Position numbers and translations under genes: made by a program
The notes under the pieces: generated by a model
Database searches by the model: none
What the model saw: the letters and a program-made list of their open reading frames with translations, nothing else
What the model was told of the DNA's origin: nothing
Assembly: GCA_014529385.2 (NCBI GenBank)
Contig: CM043971.1
Coordinates: 32,071,209 to 32,135,208 of the forward strand
Length of the DNA: 64,000 bases
From: Adiantum capillus-veneris
Taxonomy: Eukaryota; Streptophyta; Polypodiopsida; Polypodiales; Pteridaceae
Direction: 5' to 3'
Shown here: in pieces, positions 45,301 to 57,300 of the stretch
Position numbering within the stretch: the first letter of the stretch is position 1
Layout of the letters: each line of letters opens with the position of its first letter

Positions 45301-47236
45301 TGGATTCCATTTAAAAAAGAAGACAAGTCTAAGTCTTCTTGATTCCTACCATTTTCATTTGATAAATCATTAGCGTCATTAGTGGATTCTTTGACAAAAA
45401 TCATGTACACACAAATCGAGCTTTTCATTGACTTATCAAAAGCTGGTGAATTTACAAGTGGTATACTACGACCATACTCATTAGCATCTACATACATGTT
45501 CTTTCCATTGTAGGTGAAGTAGATTCTCCTTTCGAGGAACTTCATGTTGGTAGCCATGCGATCAAACCATGGCGCCCCTAGGATAGCATCCTCATGTTGG
45601 AGAGGAGAGATAAAAAAGTCTTCTTTGTTGACGTAGCTTTGGACATGAAGCCTCAACTTCCCAATCAAGGGAGTAACGGAGGCTTGTTGTCCCTTGAAAG
45701 CTGTGCCAACCATTACAATATCTCCCATTTCAAAAGCTTGAATGCCCAACTTGGTGGCCAACTCTGTTGATATGAAGTTGTGAGTAGAGTCAGGGTCAAA
45801 CAAGATGAAGGCATCATGCTCCCTTACCTTTCACCAAGCATAGGAGAGAGATGATCCTTTGATGAGCATCCTCTTTTGGAGCTTCGAAGGTGGAAGCCCT
45901 AGGAGTCTCATTGTGAGCATTTTTCTTGGGGCAAGAACGATAGCCATGTCCTTGCTCCCCACACTTAAAACACTTATGGTTCTTGCGAGAAGCTTCAAGC
46001 TCTTCATGAGAGAGTTTGTTTTTACCTTTTTAAACTCCCTTCTCCTTGGACCTATTGTTGTTGTTGTTGGAAGTGCCTTGGGAAGAATTTTGGGCATTGG
46101 TTTTCCCCTTTGCATCATTTTTGTCTTTGTTTTCTATGGGTTTGACATTCCGTCTAGCCCCTTGTTGGAAATTGATGCGGGAAGCAACCATGGTGTGGTG
46201 GATTACTTCGGTGATAGAACCAGGCCGTTGGGAGTTGACATACTCGGCCATTTCTTCACGTAATCCCGCACAAAAATTGTTGTTTTTGCTCGATGAAGTC
46301 TATCTTTTGGAAGATAGTAGCCTTGAGATGTAGATCCCAAAACTTGTCCACATATTTGTGAATAGACTCATGTGAGAGAAGCTTCAAATTGTGCCATTTG
46401 GTAAGTACTTTGTCCTTTGTATCGCTTACAAGGAATTACTTCATGATGGAAACTCATAGAGTTTTCCATGTCTTTGGGGCCTCACCATTGCCACAAAGGC
46501 TAGCCCACCATTGACGAGCCAAATTTTGGAAGTGCATAGCTACATGTTGTAGCTTGGAGGACTCCGTGAAGCCCTCGTTTCCAAAGGCCGCATCAAATTT
46601 CTGGATGAAAGCCAATACTTTGTTGGTGGCACCAAAGGTGCCATCATAGGTGGAAAAGAGATACTATTTCTTCCCTCTTTGAACTTCTTGAGCTTTTGTG
46701 ATCTTCGCCATGCACGGTATGATTTGCAATGTCCTCCCCTCTTGTATTCTCTAGGAGAATAGCTATATCTTTTGTCGGGAGAGGAGGAAGGTGAAGAAGA
46801 AGGAGAAGAGGGTGACCTCTTTCTTGACCTTTTCTTCCTTTGTTTCCTCTCTTTCCTTTTGGAGTGAGGAGGAGAATGACTGTGTGACCATTTCCTCATG
46901 GGAGGAGTTGGCGATCATGTAGACCGCCATCTTCGTGGAGCCACATCTTCAGAGGAACTTAGGGATTAATTACTTTCTTGTTCTTTGGATTCCTCCTCTC
47001 ATATGGGAGAGAGTCTTCCTTTGGGGGTCTCTTTAAGAGGCCTCCTCAGCTCTCTCCTCTTGGAGAGGAAGGGAAATCCCATAAGCACGAAGTTGTTGAG
47101 TAACTTCGGCTTGCAAAGTAGGGTTGCCCATAGTAATAAAATAATTGATAAACATGGGGGCATCATCATTAGCACCTTCATGTGCAAAATCAAAGTTATC
47201 AATGTTCATTCTACTCTCTTGGTTATTGTCAGCCAT
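42380..47236 (-). pseudogene. gag-pol: Element E gag-pol, degenerate
   Basis: Gag starts MADNNQESRMNIDNFDF (ATG at 47236), then a Ser-Arg-rich stretch and zinc knuckle CFKCGEQGHGYRSC (about 45925-45970). Protease: MFDPDSTHNFISTELATKLG (45803). Reverse transcriptase: QKKDGTYHMCVDYQALNH and FDKLQGSTYFSRIDLKSGYH (45082-44873); GVFFNDIIIYSK has Asn for the first catalytic Asp; a 290-bp tandem duplication follows. RNase H: GIYEKELLAVLHAL and TQTKLSDKQMRW. Integrase: SIVSDKDPRITSNF and GPFKK. Chromodomain-like: HLVKFKDYPFKDARGMQE (about 42410-42465). Many stops and shifts; not functional. Confidence 0.85.
44291..44875. repeat. 290-bp tandem duplication within E reverse transcriptase
   Basis: TTATTACCTCTAACTTTGAT begins at 44292 and again at 44582. 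The following 290 bp repeat with few differences and end GGCATGACTAGA. It duplicates part of the RT palm including the FFND motif region. Confidence 0.92.
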
Positions 47237-47614
47237 GCTAATTATACTTATGTGTTTACTTAGTGTATTCTTTGACAATTCAAAACCTTAGTTGCTACTC
47301 CACTTAAGTATCGACACCCACGACTCGAATTGGTTAATTATAGAGAGTAGTGGGTGGGTCTAACATAGCAGAATTGTCGAGGGATAGCTCCTTTTGAACT
47401 TCTTATGGCTCAATAATGGTAAAGCCATAGGAAAGTCTAAAAAGACCCCATTATTAAGATCAAAGCTCCCGAGATGTGCACCGTATCCCACATAGTGTGT
47501 TCAACAAAACTGATAATAGATCCCAGTTCCACTTACTCTAATAAAATTAACAAAATCAACCATTATAGGCTACTTAAGGACCTCTCTTCTTAAGCAAGAA
47601 AAGAGAAACCAAAT

Positions 47615-47626
47615 GCTCTGATACCA
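47615..47626 (-). other. Element E primer-binding site (initiator tRNA-Met)
   Basis: GCTCTGATACCA on the plus strand, the complement of TGGTATCAGAGC, seven bases from the LTR edge. Confidence 0.85.
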
Positions 47627-47633
47627 ATATAAT

Positions 47634-49201
47634 TGAAATGGCCTTTGAACTTTGAGAATAGCGGAATTAAGAGAACTAAAGTGAGCATTTTTGTGAGATC
47701 ACTTTGAGAACGTAGCGGGTGAACTCAATTGATGGTAGCAACATAAGCAAAGTACTTAATTAACTTGGAATGAACATTACTTTTGCAAGAGAGAGAGTAT
47801 TAGAAAACATGACAATAGTTGACGATCGGATTTACTTGGAGCCGGTCCCCCCTCCAAAAGGCGTTTGTATTATAGATTCTCCCATCAAGAGAGACTTGGT
47901 ACAATACAATATTTGTGTTCCTTGTGACCTTGGTGATGCTATGAAGATGGAAATATTCATACATCACGAGCATAACATAAACTTTGAAAAATGCATTAAC
48001 TATCCCAAGCCTCAGTCCCAAGGCCTCAAACAACTTCGAAGGTGGAGAGAGCTAGCGGGGAATGAGGGTAGGAAAGAGGAAGAAGAATCATTCATAGGAG
48101 AAAGAAATAGGTACTCATTTATCACCACTCTTCTTGCTTAGCATAGCATAATAGCATAGTAATGAAGATGAAAAAGATGACAAGCTTAAGCATTGAGGCA
48201 TGTCTCTTTGTGGGATTTGCATTCCAAAGCCAAAATTGTTGGTGTAGGCTCTTGGCTTCTGAACAAGCTTGGAGAAGGAGATGGATCTCTTGCCTTTGTA
48301 CTTCACATAATGAGAGTATGTGTGTGTGTGTGGGAGAGTATACCCCCTCTCATGCTTGGTCCACCTCTCTCCATCTCTCTCGTATTATTTAATTATAGTG
48401 TCCTCTTTTTCCTCTTTGAGAGAAAGAGCTTACTTATTTATTTTTATGCATCTAAATTCTCATTGGACCCCTTTAAAGCCTATCCAGTAGGATTCAAGCA
48501 CATCATGAGGGCCACATGTGGAAGATTTTGGACATGTGTCTTTTATGCTTCTTAAGTCATTTGGTTTGAATTGAACACTTAAAGCACTTAGCCAATTAAG
48601 CATGGAAACCGGTTATGCCTCTTGAGAGTTTATCTTTGAATTGAACACTTCAAGAACCTTTCCAGAGGAAACTAGTGACAAAAGCGTCTGCCTTCGGTTT
48701 CTCGGGGCATAGTCCTGGTGGTTCTTCTTGTTCACTTTTATGGTGGATAAGGGGAGCGGCCGGGCTTGCCCAGCCCGACTCCGAAAACAAAAAAAACTTC
48801 AAGAACCTTAGTCATTTAAGCATAAAAATAACCTCAATCTTTGAGCAAGGTTCCCACAAACACTTTAAGCACTTTAGTTAGCAAGCCGACAAGCACCTCA
48901 TGCTTGGGTAGAATTCCCACTCAAGGTCAGCCATAGCTTGCCTAAGGCCAAATGACTTTTTACACTAACTTTTGGAGGTCTTTAATGAAGCTAACCCTAA
49001 TGTATTTAAGCTCCATTAGGTAGCATTGCTCTTTAACAAACCATCTCTCATTTGGACCCCTTTAACCTTGGCCCCGTGTTGAGACAGATCCATAAGCACA
49101 CGTCTATATTCTACCCTTGTTCCCATTTATTATGTCACATTAAATGATCAGTTTAATATGAGAAAATCATCTGGGTTGGTTAGATATTTGATTTTATGAC
49201 A
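47634..49201 (-). repeat. Element E right (5') LTR
   Basis: 1,568 bp including a 135-bp SINE with its duplication. Lacks the CT expansion and 160-bp duplication of the left LTR. Confidence 0.88.
48661..48795 (+). mobile_element. SINE-like insertion in the E 5' LTR
   Basis: ACTTCAAGAACCTT occurs at 48647-48660 and 48796-48809, a 14-bp target duplication. The 135-bp insert begins TCCAGAGGAAACTAGTGAC and ends CCGAAAACAAAAAAAA, an A-rich tail. It has no coding capacity and is absent from the left LTR at the matching site. Size, tail and duplication define a SINE mobilised by LINE machinery. A TGGTTCTTCTTG word could be a relic of an internal B box, but a tRNA origin is not established. Confidence 0.82.
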
Positions 49202-49621
49202 TACCCTAACAAAAAAATTGGCCGTACGTTGAGCCATACTTGTCAAAATTTGATGAAACTTGAATCAATAGGTTTAGTGGAAAAAGAAGAATATGCTTAT
49301 ACATTTACAATTTCCAGGTCCCTATATCAGCCAAATCATAATTTTTGCACTATCTGTCCTTTTGGGATATTGTGTATTGGAAACATGATTATATCTTCAA
49401 AATTTGGCTTGATTTTGGATCGATAAAAATTGAAATATATGACAATTTTTTTATTATCAAAGCCTTGGTGAGTTGTAATAATGGCCATTACCTTTATCGT
49501 GATCTTTTTGAGATGAAACTTGCACCATATTATTATTATTACTTGGAAGGTGATGCCCTATTAGTTTGGCAAGCTATGGATGGTACTATCCAAATTGAAA
49601 TTTGTGCAGTGATAGGTCCCT
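49202..49621. other. Unassigned spacer between E and H
   Basis: AT-rich, with no LTR match. The open frame crossing into H has no known motif. Confidence 0.35.
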
Positions 49622-50985
49622 ATGACATAGTGGTAGTGAACCTCTATGTGCTTTGTTCTTGCATGAAATACTGGATTCCTTGCAACTGCCATAGCACTCT
49701 AACTGTCAGTGAAAATGGTAGTGGGTGCCTGTTGACACTCACAAAGATCTGCCAAAAACCTACGTATCCATACACAATCAACTGTTGCCGTGAAAGCTGC
49801 CCTGTACTCAGCTTCACAAGTTGATGTAGCCACTGTGGGTTGCTTCTTGCTTAGCCAAGATATACATGCATTTCCCAAGAAAAAACAATTGCCACTTGTG
49901 GAATGTCGTGTGTCAAAATCACTAGCCCAATCTGAATCGTAGTAACCAAGAAGCTGCATAGAACTGTGCTTTCCATACATATCCCCCCTTGGAAAGAACA
50001 TGGCAAGATTAGGGGTACCTGAAAGGTAACGAAGTATGCGCTTCACAGCCTGCCAATGATGCATACCTGGGCTGTGCATAAATCTGCTTGCTTGTGAAAC
50101 CCCAAATTGAATGTCTGGACGAGTGTTGCTTGCCAAATATATCAAGCAACCAACCGCTGCTGCATAAGTATGTACATCAAAAGGTTCTCCAGCATCGTGC
50201 ATGCTCAACTTTGATCCAGTTTCTACGGGTGTAGAGATTGGTTTACAATTTTGCATACCAAACTTGTCCAAAATTTTATGCAAATATTTTGCCTGCAACA
50301 TGTATATGCCATCCTCTGATTGCACAAACTGAATACCCAAGTAATAATGTAGCAAACCAAGATCAGACATCTCAAAGGTTTTTCTCAAAGCATCTTTAAA
50401 CGCTTCAATTTCATCTGCAGTATTGCCTGTAAGAAGCATATCATCCACATAAAGTGTTAGCATAATGATAACTCCATCTCTCTTTTTGACATACAAAGTA
50501 CTTTCTGTTGGACTATTCTGAAATCCCTGGCCAATCAAATAAGTATGTATCTTCTCATACCATGCTCTTGGAGCCTGTTTGAGACCATACAAAGCTTTAC
50601 GCAATCTACATACCTTTTGCTCTTGACCTTTTACAACAAAACCACTTGGTTGACTTACATAAACTTCTTCCTGCAAATCACCATTCAAAAAAGCAGTTTT
50701 GATATCCAACTGATGCACTTTCCAACCATGATGAGCAGCAATTGCAACTAGTGATCTAACTGTGGACGCACGAGAAGTAGGAGCAAAGGTTTCATCATAA
50801 TCTATGACTTTCTGTTACGCATAGCCTTTTGCCACAAGCCTTGCTTCGTACCTGTCAAGAGTAACATCTTGTTTCCTTTTTACCTTAAAAACCCACTTTG
50901 TACCAATAGGCTTTTTACCTGTAGGCAAGTCCACTAGATCCCATGTATGATTCTTATGAATAGAATCAATTTCTTGCTGCATAGC
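49622..50985 (-). pseudogene. pol: Element H reverse transcriptase and RNase H
   Basis: RT: LDIKTAFLNGDLQEEVYVSQ, GLKQAPRAWYEKI, and the canonical catalytic LTLYVDDMLLTGN; then YLHKILDKFGM and TRPDIQFGVS. RNase H: DSDWASDFDTRHSTSGNCFF, STCEAEYRAAF, ARTKHIEVHYHYV. 50718-49699 is fully open; upstream, the frame ATKWVFKVKR-type segment has stops at 50983 and 50819 (the latter at a Gln position in GYAxQKVIDYDETFAP). The last part after ARTKHIE is cut. Confidence 0.87.
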
Positions 50986-52014
50986 CTAATCTTTCCACTG
51001 AACACACTCTAAAGCTTGTTCAAATGAATCAGGCTCATCTGCATCACAAAGAGTGCTAAAGCAAGCCAAATCTACTTGCTCTCTGCCAAAAGTAGTACCA
51101 ACACATGTTTTTCGTGGCAACGGTGCATCCAACTTGCTATCCTGCAAAGTTTTTTGCACCCATTTAGGCAAGGTTCTTTCTTCCCTGAGAACTTCTTGCT
51201 CGTCATGCACAATTTCCTCTATATCATGAGGTGTCACATGCTGATCAAAAGATTGATCAAGGTTATCAACCTGTTGTGATTCTTGATTCTCCACAAAAGA
51301 AGGAAGCAAACCTTCAAATACATCATGTGTCTGCATATGAGGTACATCAAAAGCAACCATAGGTTGAGCAGTAGTTTCTGCAAAAATTACATCACGACTT
51401 TCAAAAATCTTGTTTGTAGCAGGATTGTAAAGTCTATAACCTTTACTTCCACTGCTGTACCCCACAAATATACATTTGATTGCCTTATCATCAAGCTTCC
51501 CACGTAACTGCTGAGGGATGTGAGCATAAGCAAGACAACCAAAAACATGAAGATAACTGACTGAAGGTTTTCTGTCATACCAAGCTTCAAATGGAGTAAT
51601 GGTCTTCAAGGCACGACTAGGACACCTGTTCAAAACATGTGCTGAACAAGCAACTGCCTCCATCCATAGCTTATGAGGCAAACTCTTAGCCTTGAGCATA
51701 CATCTAGCCGTCTCCATTAAAGACCTGCTCTTCCTTTCTGCAACACCATTCTGTTGTGGTGTGTATGACATAGTGCATTGGTGTTTAATGCCTTTCTTTC
51801 CCAAAAAATCCTTAAATGCACCTGACATGTATTCACCTCCTCGATCGGTACGAAGAGTGTGTACTTTGCAACCTATTTCATTTTCAACCATGGCGACATA
51901 ATGTTGAAAAACTGCAAACACATCTGACTTTGCTTTGAGTGGATACACCCAACAAAACCTGGAAAAGTCATCAATGAAGGTCACAAAATAAAGGCCTGGA
52001 TGCACCACTATCAA
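50986..52014 (-). pseudogene. pol: Element H integrase, N-terminally deleted
   Basis: Begins in the core: YFVTFIDDFSRFCWVYPLKA (first Asp), RTDRGGEYMSGAF (second Asp), TPQQNGVAERKSRSLMETAR (Glu), so the DDE triad is intact. It continues through MEAVACSAHVLNRCPSRALK and GCLAYAHIPQQLRGKLDDKA. The zinc-binding N-terminal (HHCC) domain and GAG-pre-integrase segment are missing between 52014 and the protease. Confidence 0.86.
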
Positions 52015-53038
52015 AGTACCAAATCATTTGTGTCTTGTCAACACTGTAAGCAGAAAAATCTGAACATACTACAAAAGCATAAGAATCCTGCACAAAGTTT
52101 GCAGACTCTTCTTTAGCTGTAAAAGAATCACCAGAAGCTGAAACAACCAAACTTGACTGTTTCTTCTTTTCTTTAGCAATTCGCTTTTTACACTCACTAA
52201 TGTAGTGACCAGGTTTCTTGCAGTAGTGACATTTACCTTTCTTCTTGGACTTGTCGGAATCACCTTTAGACTTCTCTGAAGATTGTCCTGCACTAGACTT
52301 GGAGTAATGAGCACTCTCTTTACCCTTGTTTTTGTTCTGTACAACAAGAGCATGATCCATACCATCCACCTGTAAAGACTTGTTCTTACGTGATTGATCC
52401 TCCTGCAATAGCAAAGCCACTAACTCTTCAAAATGAAGAGGCTCAAGATTAGCTCTCAAAGACAGAGTCAAAGAAGTCTGAAAAGTCAAATAAGATGGTG
52501 GTAGTGAATTGAGTGTTTTGGAAACCAAGTCCTTCTCTGGAATCACTTCATCAATGCTAAGCAATTGCTCTTTAAGATCCCTGATTTTTGTAAGATGCTC
52601 GACAATATCGTCACCTTCGTCCATCTGTATTTTGTCAAGTTGTTTCTTCAAAAACTCTATTCTGGCAGCGTTTCTTCCTCCAAACATAGCTTGCAGAGTG
52701 TTCCAAGCATCCTCAGAAGTTCTGCAAGATCTGATATGTGGTGTGATTGTCCTCTTTATGGTTAAGGCAATCACAGCCATAGCTTGTGCATCTTTAGTAT
52801 CCCATCTCTTTTGCTCTGGAGTGACTTGTGAGGGTCCTGCACCAACAGCTGCACCACGACCAGGCGTGGCAGGTGCAATGCTACCTGGACGAACTTCATC
52901 TCCAGATACATAATCCCACAATCCTTTACCAACCAAAACATTTTTGGCCATAAAAGACCAAAGAGAATAGTTGGTACCATCCAATTTGTCTTCGGATGTA
53001 AACGCACCAAAAATCTCTTTCTCCGTAGATTGAGCCAT
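51971..53038 (-). pseudogene. gag-pro: Element H gag and protease start
   Basis: ATG at 53038: MAQSTEKEIFGAFTSEDKLD and GTNYSLWSFMAKNVLV, the standard copia gag opening, then KTLNSLPPSYLTFQTSL and zinc knuckle CHYCKKPGHYISEC (about 52190-52235). The protease active site WYFDSGASRP has the usual DSG. The frame ends soon after (FCDLH) at the deletion junction. Confidence 0.87.
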
Positions 53039-53437
53039 ACTGTGGATGCACACAAGAGAGCAAAAGAACCTCCAAGAGATTCACAAATCTCCTCTCCAAT
53101 GCAAGCAAAACTCTACACAAAATCTTAGCACAAAGCTAAGACAAGCTGCTTCCCAAAAGAACTGTTTACCCGAAGAAAATCTGTCCAAAAGCACACCCTC
53201 TTGATCTAAACGCCTCCGAAAAGTAACTTCTGCTACGCTGCTCAGAACAAAATTCTGAGGGCTCGAACGGCTTCGAAAGGGGGGTAAAACCCCAGGTCGC
53301 TTGGTCAGAATACTTCCAGCACGTCGAGGATGCTCCCACGAGCAAATTTTCCGAAAACTGCCTGAAAACTGCGATTGTGCGCGTGGACGCGAAAACGCAA
53401 GTAGAGGCTTTGGAAATAACCTGGCTCTGATACCAAT

Positions 53438-53700
53438 TGTTGAAGATGATGAAACACGAAACAGAAGGAAGACAGCAACTCAGAGTAGGAAGAAGATGGA
53501 GAAGGAGAAGATACAGAGCTTGCGTACGAGATCTCTGTAGTCTCTCTTTCTGTATTAGAATAATAGAGTATCTACAAACTCAGAGCTACAAAGCTTATAT
53601 GAAACCCTAAGAGATAAGGTGTCCTTTCACACCGGATGTCCAGGGGGAAAAACCCAGTGGGAGAAAAGTGCCCCTGGTGAAGCGCGTATACACACTAACA
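53438..53700 (-). repeat. Element H 5' LTR
   Basis: 263 bp between the primer site and CACTAACA at 53700; terminal TGTTGAAG / CACTAACA forms the usual short inverted ends of a copia LTR. Possible target sequence CTACT follows; its partner is lost with the 3' end. Confidence 0.75.
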
Positions 53701-54231
53701 CTACTACATGTCTACACCCTAGACATCTAAACCGTTTCCATAGCTATTGCAAGATTTTTCAAATATCATTATAACTATCAAACTTTTGGTAGACTTAATC
53801 TGAGGAACTTCTGATGAAATCTGATGGACTGGTCTATCTTGAAAGGATTAAACTTGTATAGCTTGACTTTGTCTTACACCTCTTAGGGCTTTGACTGTTT
53901 GGAGACTAGCTATGTTCTTGGTTGAAAATTGGAGAAAATATGAACATAGTTTGATTCTGAAAATCTATGAAATTTGTAGTGGTATTACACCAAATTAAAT
54001 ATTAGTTGTATTAGAGGAAAGCGCATATATGTCCCTTTGACTTGTTTCAAAAAGAGTGCGACCCATATTCTCCACCTTGGTTGAATGGACTTGAAACTCT
54101 ACTCAACTTATAAAGGTTTCTATATATGGTTTTTGCCTTGACACTGGCTATGGCAAGCTTGAATCAGTTGGTCCGGTATGAGCTTATGAATAAATAAACC
54201 AGCCTAATTGAACCCTTTACTAGAACATTAT
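53701..54231. other. Unassigned sequence
   Basis: No gene or TE domain is recognised. Confidence 0.4.
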
Positions 54232-55200
54232 GACTTGAACAGGTAGCTCGTACGACGGATGAATGTTCTGAGTTATCTATAATTATCTTTTTATTTCCGT
54301 GCTCTTAACTATAGCTCACAGAAGAGCAACTTCATGTTTTAAGTAAGAGATGCTATAAATTTTAAACTAATCTAATTATTGATGACACTTTTGACTCTAT
54401 CCTTCTCATGCCAAAATGGGCACTATTGATTTTGAGTTGGTTTCAATTGAAAGCCTCATTTATGCTAGCAAACTGAGGAGAAAGACTAGCATGATTTGAT
54501 ATATCTCGCCCTTTTGGTTTTTGAATGCAAAATCGGCAAGTGATCTATGTAAGATAATGTGCAATTTTTTTTATAAAGAGAACCCAGCTAGTATAACAGG
54601 GTATATGAGCCAATCAATACGTGATTAGTAACCTGTTTATGGTATTTGATCTCACTAGATAAAAACAGCCTGAAGGGTTATGGTAATAGGAAATCTATTT
54701 GTTTTGCTAAGATACTTAAGTGAAAATTTTGTTATGGATAGGCAGCTCTTGTGATGACTGATGGATTGTATCGAGTCCTCTAAAATCATCTTTTAATCAA
54801 TAATACTCCTTTTTTACTCTATGTTCCATATGCTAGAATTGACACTATTGATTATGATATGGTTTCGATGGAAAACCTCTTAGGTTGTTGGATTGGCAAT
54901 CAAGCTATTGATGAAGAGAGACTTGTATAAATGAGATTATCTGATGTGATATCCCACCTATTTGATTGTAATTGCACATTTGGTAAGTAATATTATAAGA
55001 TGATTTGTAGGCTAATGAAAGATTAAAAAATGGAACCAAAAAGTGTAGCAAGGTATATGAGCCTATCACTACTTAATTGGTTACCTGATTAAGTTGTTTA
55101 AACCTCATTGGATAAAACGGCTTGAGGTGATATGGTAATTATGAAAAAACCGTTTGGTTTTGCTGAAATACCTAAGTACAAATTCTAAGGGTTCTGAATC
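54232..55200. repeat. Diverged tandem duplication, units of about 480 bp
   Basis: Unit 1 (about 54232-54728) and unit 2 (about 54736-55200) share, in order, GGCAGCTC/GGTAGCTCGT, GACTCTAT, GACACTATTGATT, TGATATATC/TGATATCCC, GGTATATGAGCC.ATCA.TA, CCTGTTTA/CCTGATTA and TTTTGCT.A.ATAC.TAAGT. Both are heavily diverged and neither is coding. Confidence 0.6.
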
Positions 55201-56105
55201 TGAAAAGAAATAAATAGGGTCGTTTGATTGTGAAGCTGGTGACTTGCAAACTCACGATAGATACAGATTGATTAGCAACATTTTTGAACCTCTGAAAAGG
55301 AGTTTTCAGAAGTATAAGATGGTTATATAAACCTATGATGTTGGTTGCTTAGCAAGAATCTTATGGTTATATTTTTTTTGAAAAAAATCTCCTCTTTTGA
55401 GAGATGCTCTTTGGAGAGATGCTCTTTGGAGAGGAAACTCTTCTATCTCTTACAAAAATCTCCTCTTTAGTATAAGTTAGGGTTACATGGACAACAACTA
55501 GAGTCACCCTACCCGTAATGCTGTTTGGAAACTACTTTATTGATTGTTTTCTTATTGTGGATGCAGGTAAGGGTGCTCTCTCTCTGGCTTTGCTGAAGGA
55601 TGGATGTGATGTTCTACTTTTTCTCTTTATATTAGTAGGACCCCATAGACTATGCTCTGGCATGTACACTCAAAAGATGTATCTCTTTGGTGTTAATGAC
55701 TAAAAAGATATGTCTATTGGAAATTGACAGTTGTGGTCTATGGTTCTAGATTTTCAATTGAAGTCTCATGTGCTATTTTAGCCCATGTATGTAAATCTCT
55801 CTCTCATATGTACATCGGTGAACAAAGGCACATTGTGCACTTGAACACCATAACCTGGACTAGAATACTTTGTCCAATTAATATCTGGCTTCACTAGATA
55901 TTCTTGGATGGAGGGATGCAAAACACCCGTTATGACTCTGTCTTGGTTGGTTTTAGGTTGGTCTCCCTACCAGTTTTACTTACCTTATCTCAAATTTTTT
56001 TAGATGGCCATTATGCATGCTGATCTCTTCCTCTCTACTCAACCTCTCTCCCCAGCCTCTCTCTTAGTAATCAAAATGATCACTAATTAAGAAGCGATTA
56101 CTCTG
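55201..56105. other. Unassigned sequence with small repeats
   Basis: Contains two copies of GAGAGATGCTCTTTGGA at about 55401-55435. No gene is recognised. Confidence 0.4.
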
Positions 56106-56130
56106 CTGAATGAAAGATCAAAATATGTGG

Positions 56131-56180
56131 AGACTTCCATGCATGACTCTATCATGACTTCCATGCATGACTCTATCATG
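56131..56180. repeat. 24-bp tandem duplication
   Basis: CATGACTTCCATGCATGACTCTAT-type unit twice. Confidence 0.75.
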
Positions 56181-57300
56181 CATCTACTCTCCTTCAACGA
56201 TTTTGTGCTAGTTTTAGCCAATTTAGATGCCAATGAGAAAGATGGAATCAAATACCTATAGGAAAGAATTGCAAACTTGGTTACAAAGAACAAGGTCACA
56301 AAGAATATCTGATGAAATTTTCCTCTCAAGGTGTTGAGCTATCCAGCCATCTCAGGAAATTACTTGGGCTGTCAACTAGTTTAGTAGCATCTCAAGTCCC
56401 TTGCTGCAGATAAAACCCCCAAAGGTTTATTCTTTCACAATCCAACAGCTTTGGAATCTGTAAAAGAATTTGAAGTAGGACTTTGTGCAACTAGTCAAAT
56501 CTCCCTAATGGAGCTAGTTCCAAAGGTCTCCAAGAGCTTTCCCTTCTTACCATCCATACATATTGAGATAGAAGGAAGAGAAAGTAGCACATGCTTTGGG
56601 AACTTCACAAAAAGGCCTTTGTGGCTCCAATCTCCATTGAGACATGGATCTTCCTTGCAAGACTCCCAGCCTCCATGAATGAAGATTGCAAACTATACAT
56701 CCTCAAAGGAATCCAATTCCTAGACAAAGGAGAATTGATCAAGGCCCCTTTTAGTATGAGTTTTTTAGACTCCAAGAGATGCAGCATTATGGTAGGGCTC
56801 TGTGCCCACACAAAAGAAACAATGTCCTTTGATCCCCAAAATAGTGAATTCTACTCAAGATCTATCTAGAACATCTATAGACCTTACATCAAATGCGGAT
56901 GCAAGATCCAAAAGCCAATTGTGAAAGCAACATACTCTGGTTTGATCATGTAGTTTGGTTTATCTTAAACCACCTTTTTGAACTCTTTTTTACCTAGGTA
57001 GCAGAACACTACCTCCCCCTGATCTGCTCCTGGCTTGGTGGACAAGCTCGGGAAGTTGTCCAAGCACAGATTGCATGCTTACATTTTAGGACTTGTACAC
57101 ATGACTCTCTGATTGAACTTAAGAATGATGAGCCTGGAGTCCTCTCAACTCTTAGATCTACTAAAGGGATTAAACACATCTTGTGTCTTGTCAAGCCTCC
57201 CCTAGAACTTGAAGATACTCCCTCTCTAAAAAGGCCACTTCTAACCAACTCAAGATCTCAGTCCATTACTTCCTTTTTGACCCTAGGACTAAAAAATTTA
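56181..57300. other. Unassigned; contains open frame 56591-56869
   Basis: A 92-codon open frame (LWELHKKAFVAPISIETW, then FLARLPASMNEDCKL) and a second open stretch near 57000-57240 have protein-like composition but match no domain I can name. They may be retroelement or gene-fragment remnants. Confidence 0.3.

Larger units (their letters stand above)
40349..49201 (-). mobile_element. Element E: degenerate Ty3/gypsy chromovirus with both LTRs
   Basis: Left LTR 40349-42014, right LTR 47634-49201, both TGAAATGG...TTATGACA on the plus strand. The initiator Met primer site complement (GCTCTGATACCA) lies at 47615-47626, so transcription runs leftwards. Domains gag, protease, reverse transcriptase, RNase H, integrase and chromodomain are all present but broken. 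The LTRs differ by a SINE in the right copy, a 160-bp tandem duplication in the left copy and a microsatellite expansion. No 5-bp target duplication could be matched (left flank GTAAT, right flank TACCC). Confidence 0.88.
49622..53700 (-). mobile_element. Element H: Ty1/copia retrotransposon, 3' end and part of pol missing
   Basis: 5' LTR 53438-53700 (plus strand TGTTGAAG...CACTAACA), primer site complement GGCTCTGATACCA at 53423-53435, then gag, protease, integrase, reverse transcriptase and RNase H in copia order. RNase H breaks off after EVHYHYV near 49622, and no 3' LTR follows. An internal deletion has joined protease to the integrase core. Orientation is leftwards, like E. Confidence 0.88.

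Noticed and set aside
40349-49201. A 5-bp target duplication for element E
   Set aside because: Flanks GTAAT and TACCC do not match; nearby sequence also gave no convincing pair, so none is claimed.
49345-49824. 159-codon plus-strand open frame
   Set aside because: Its second half is the antisense of copia H RNase H; the first half has no motif.
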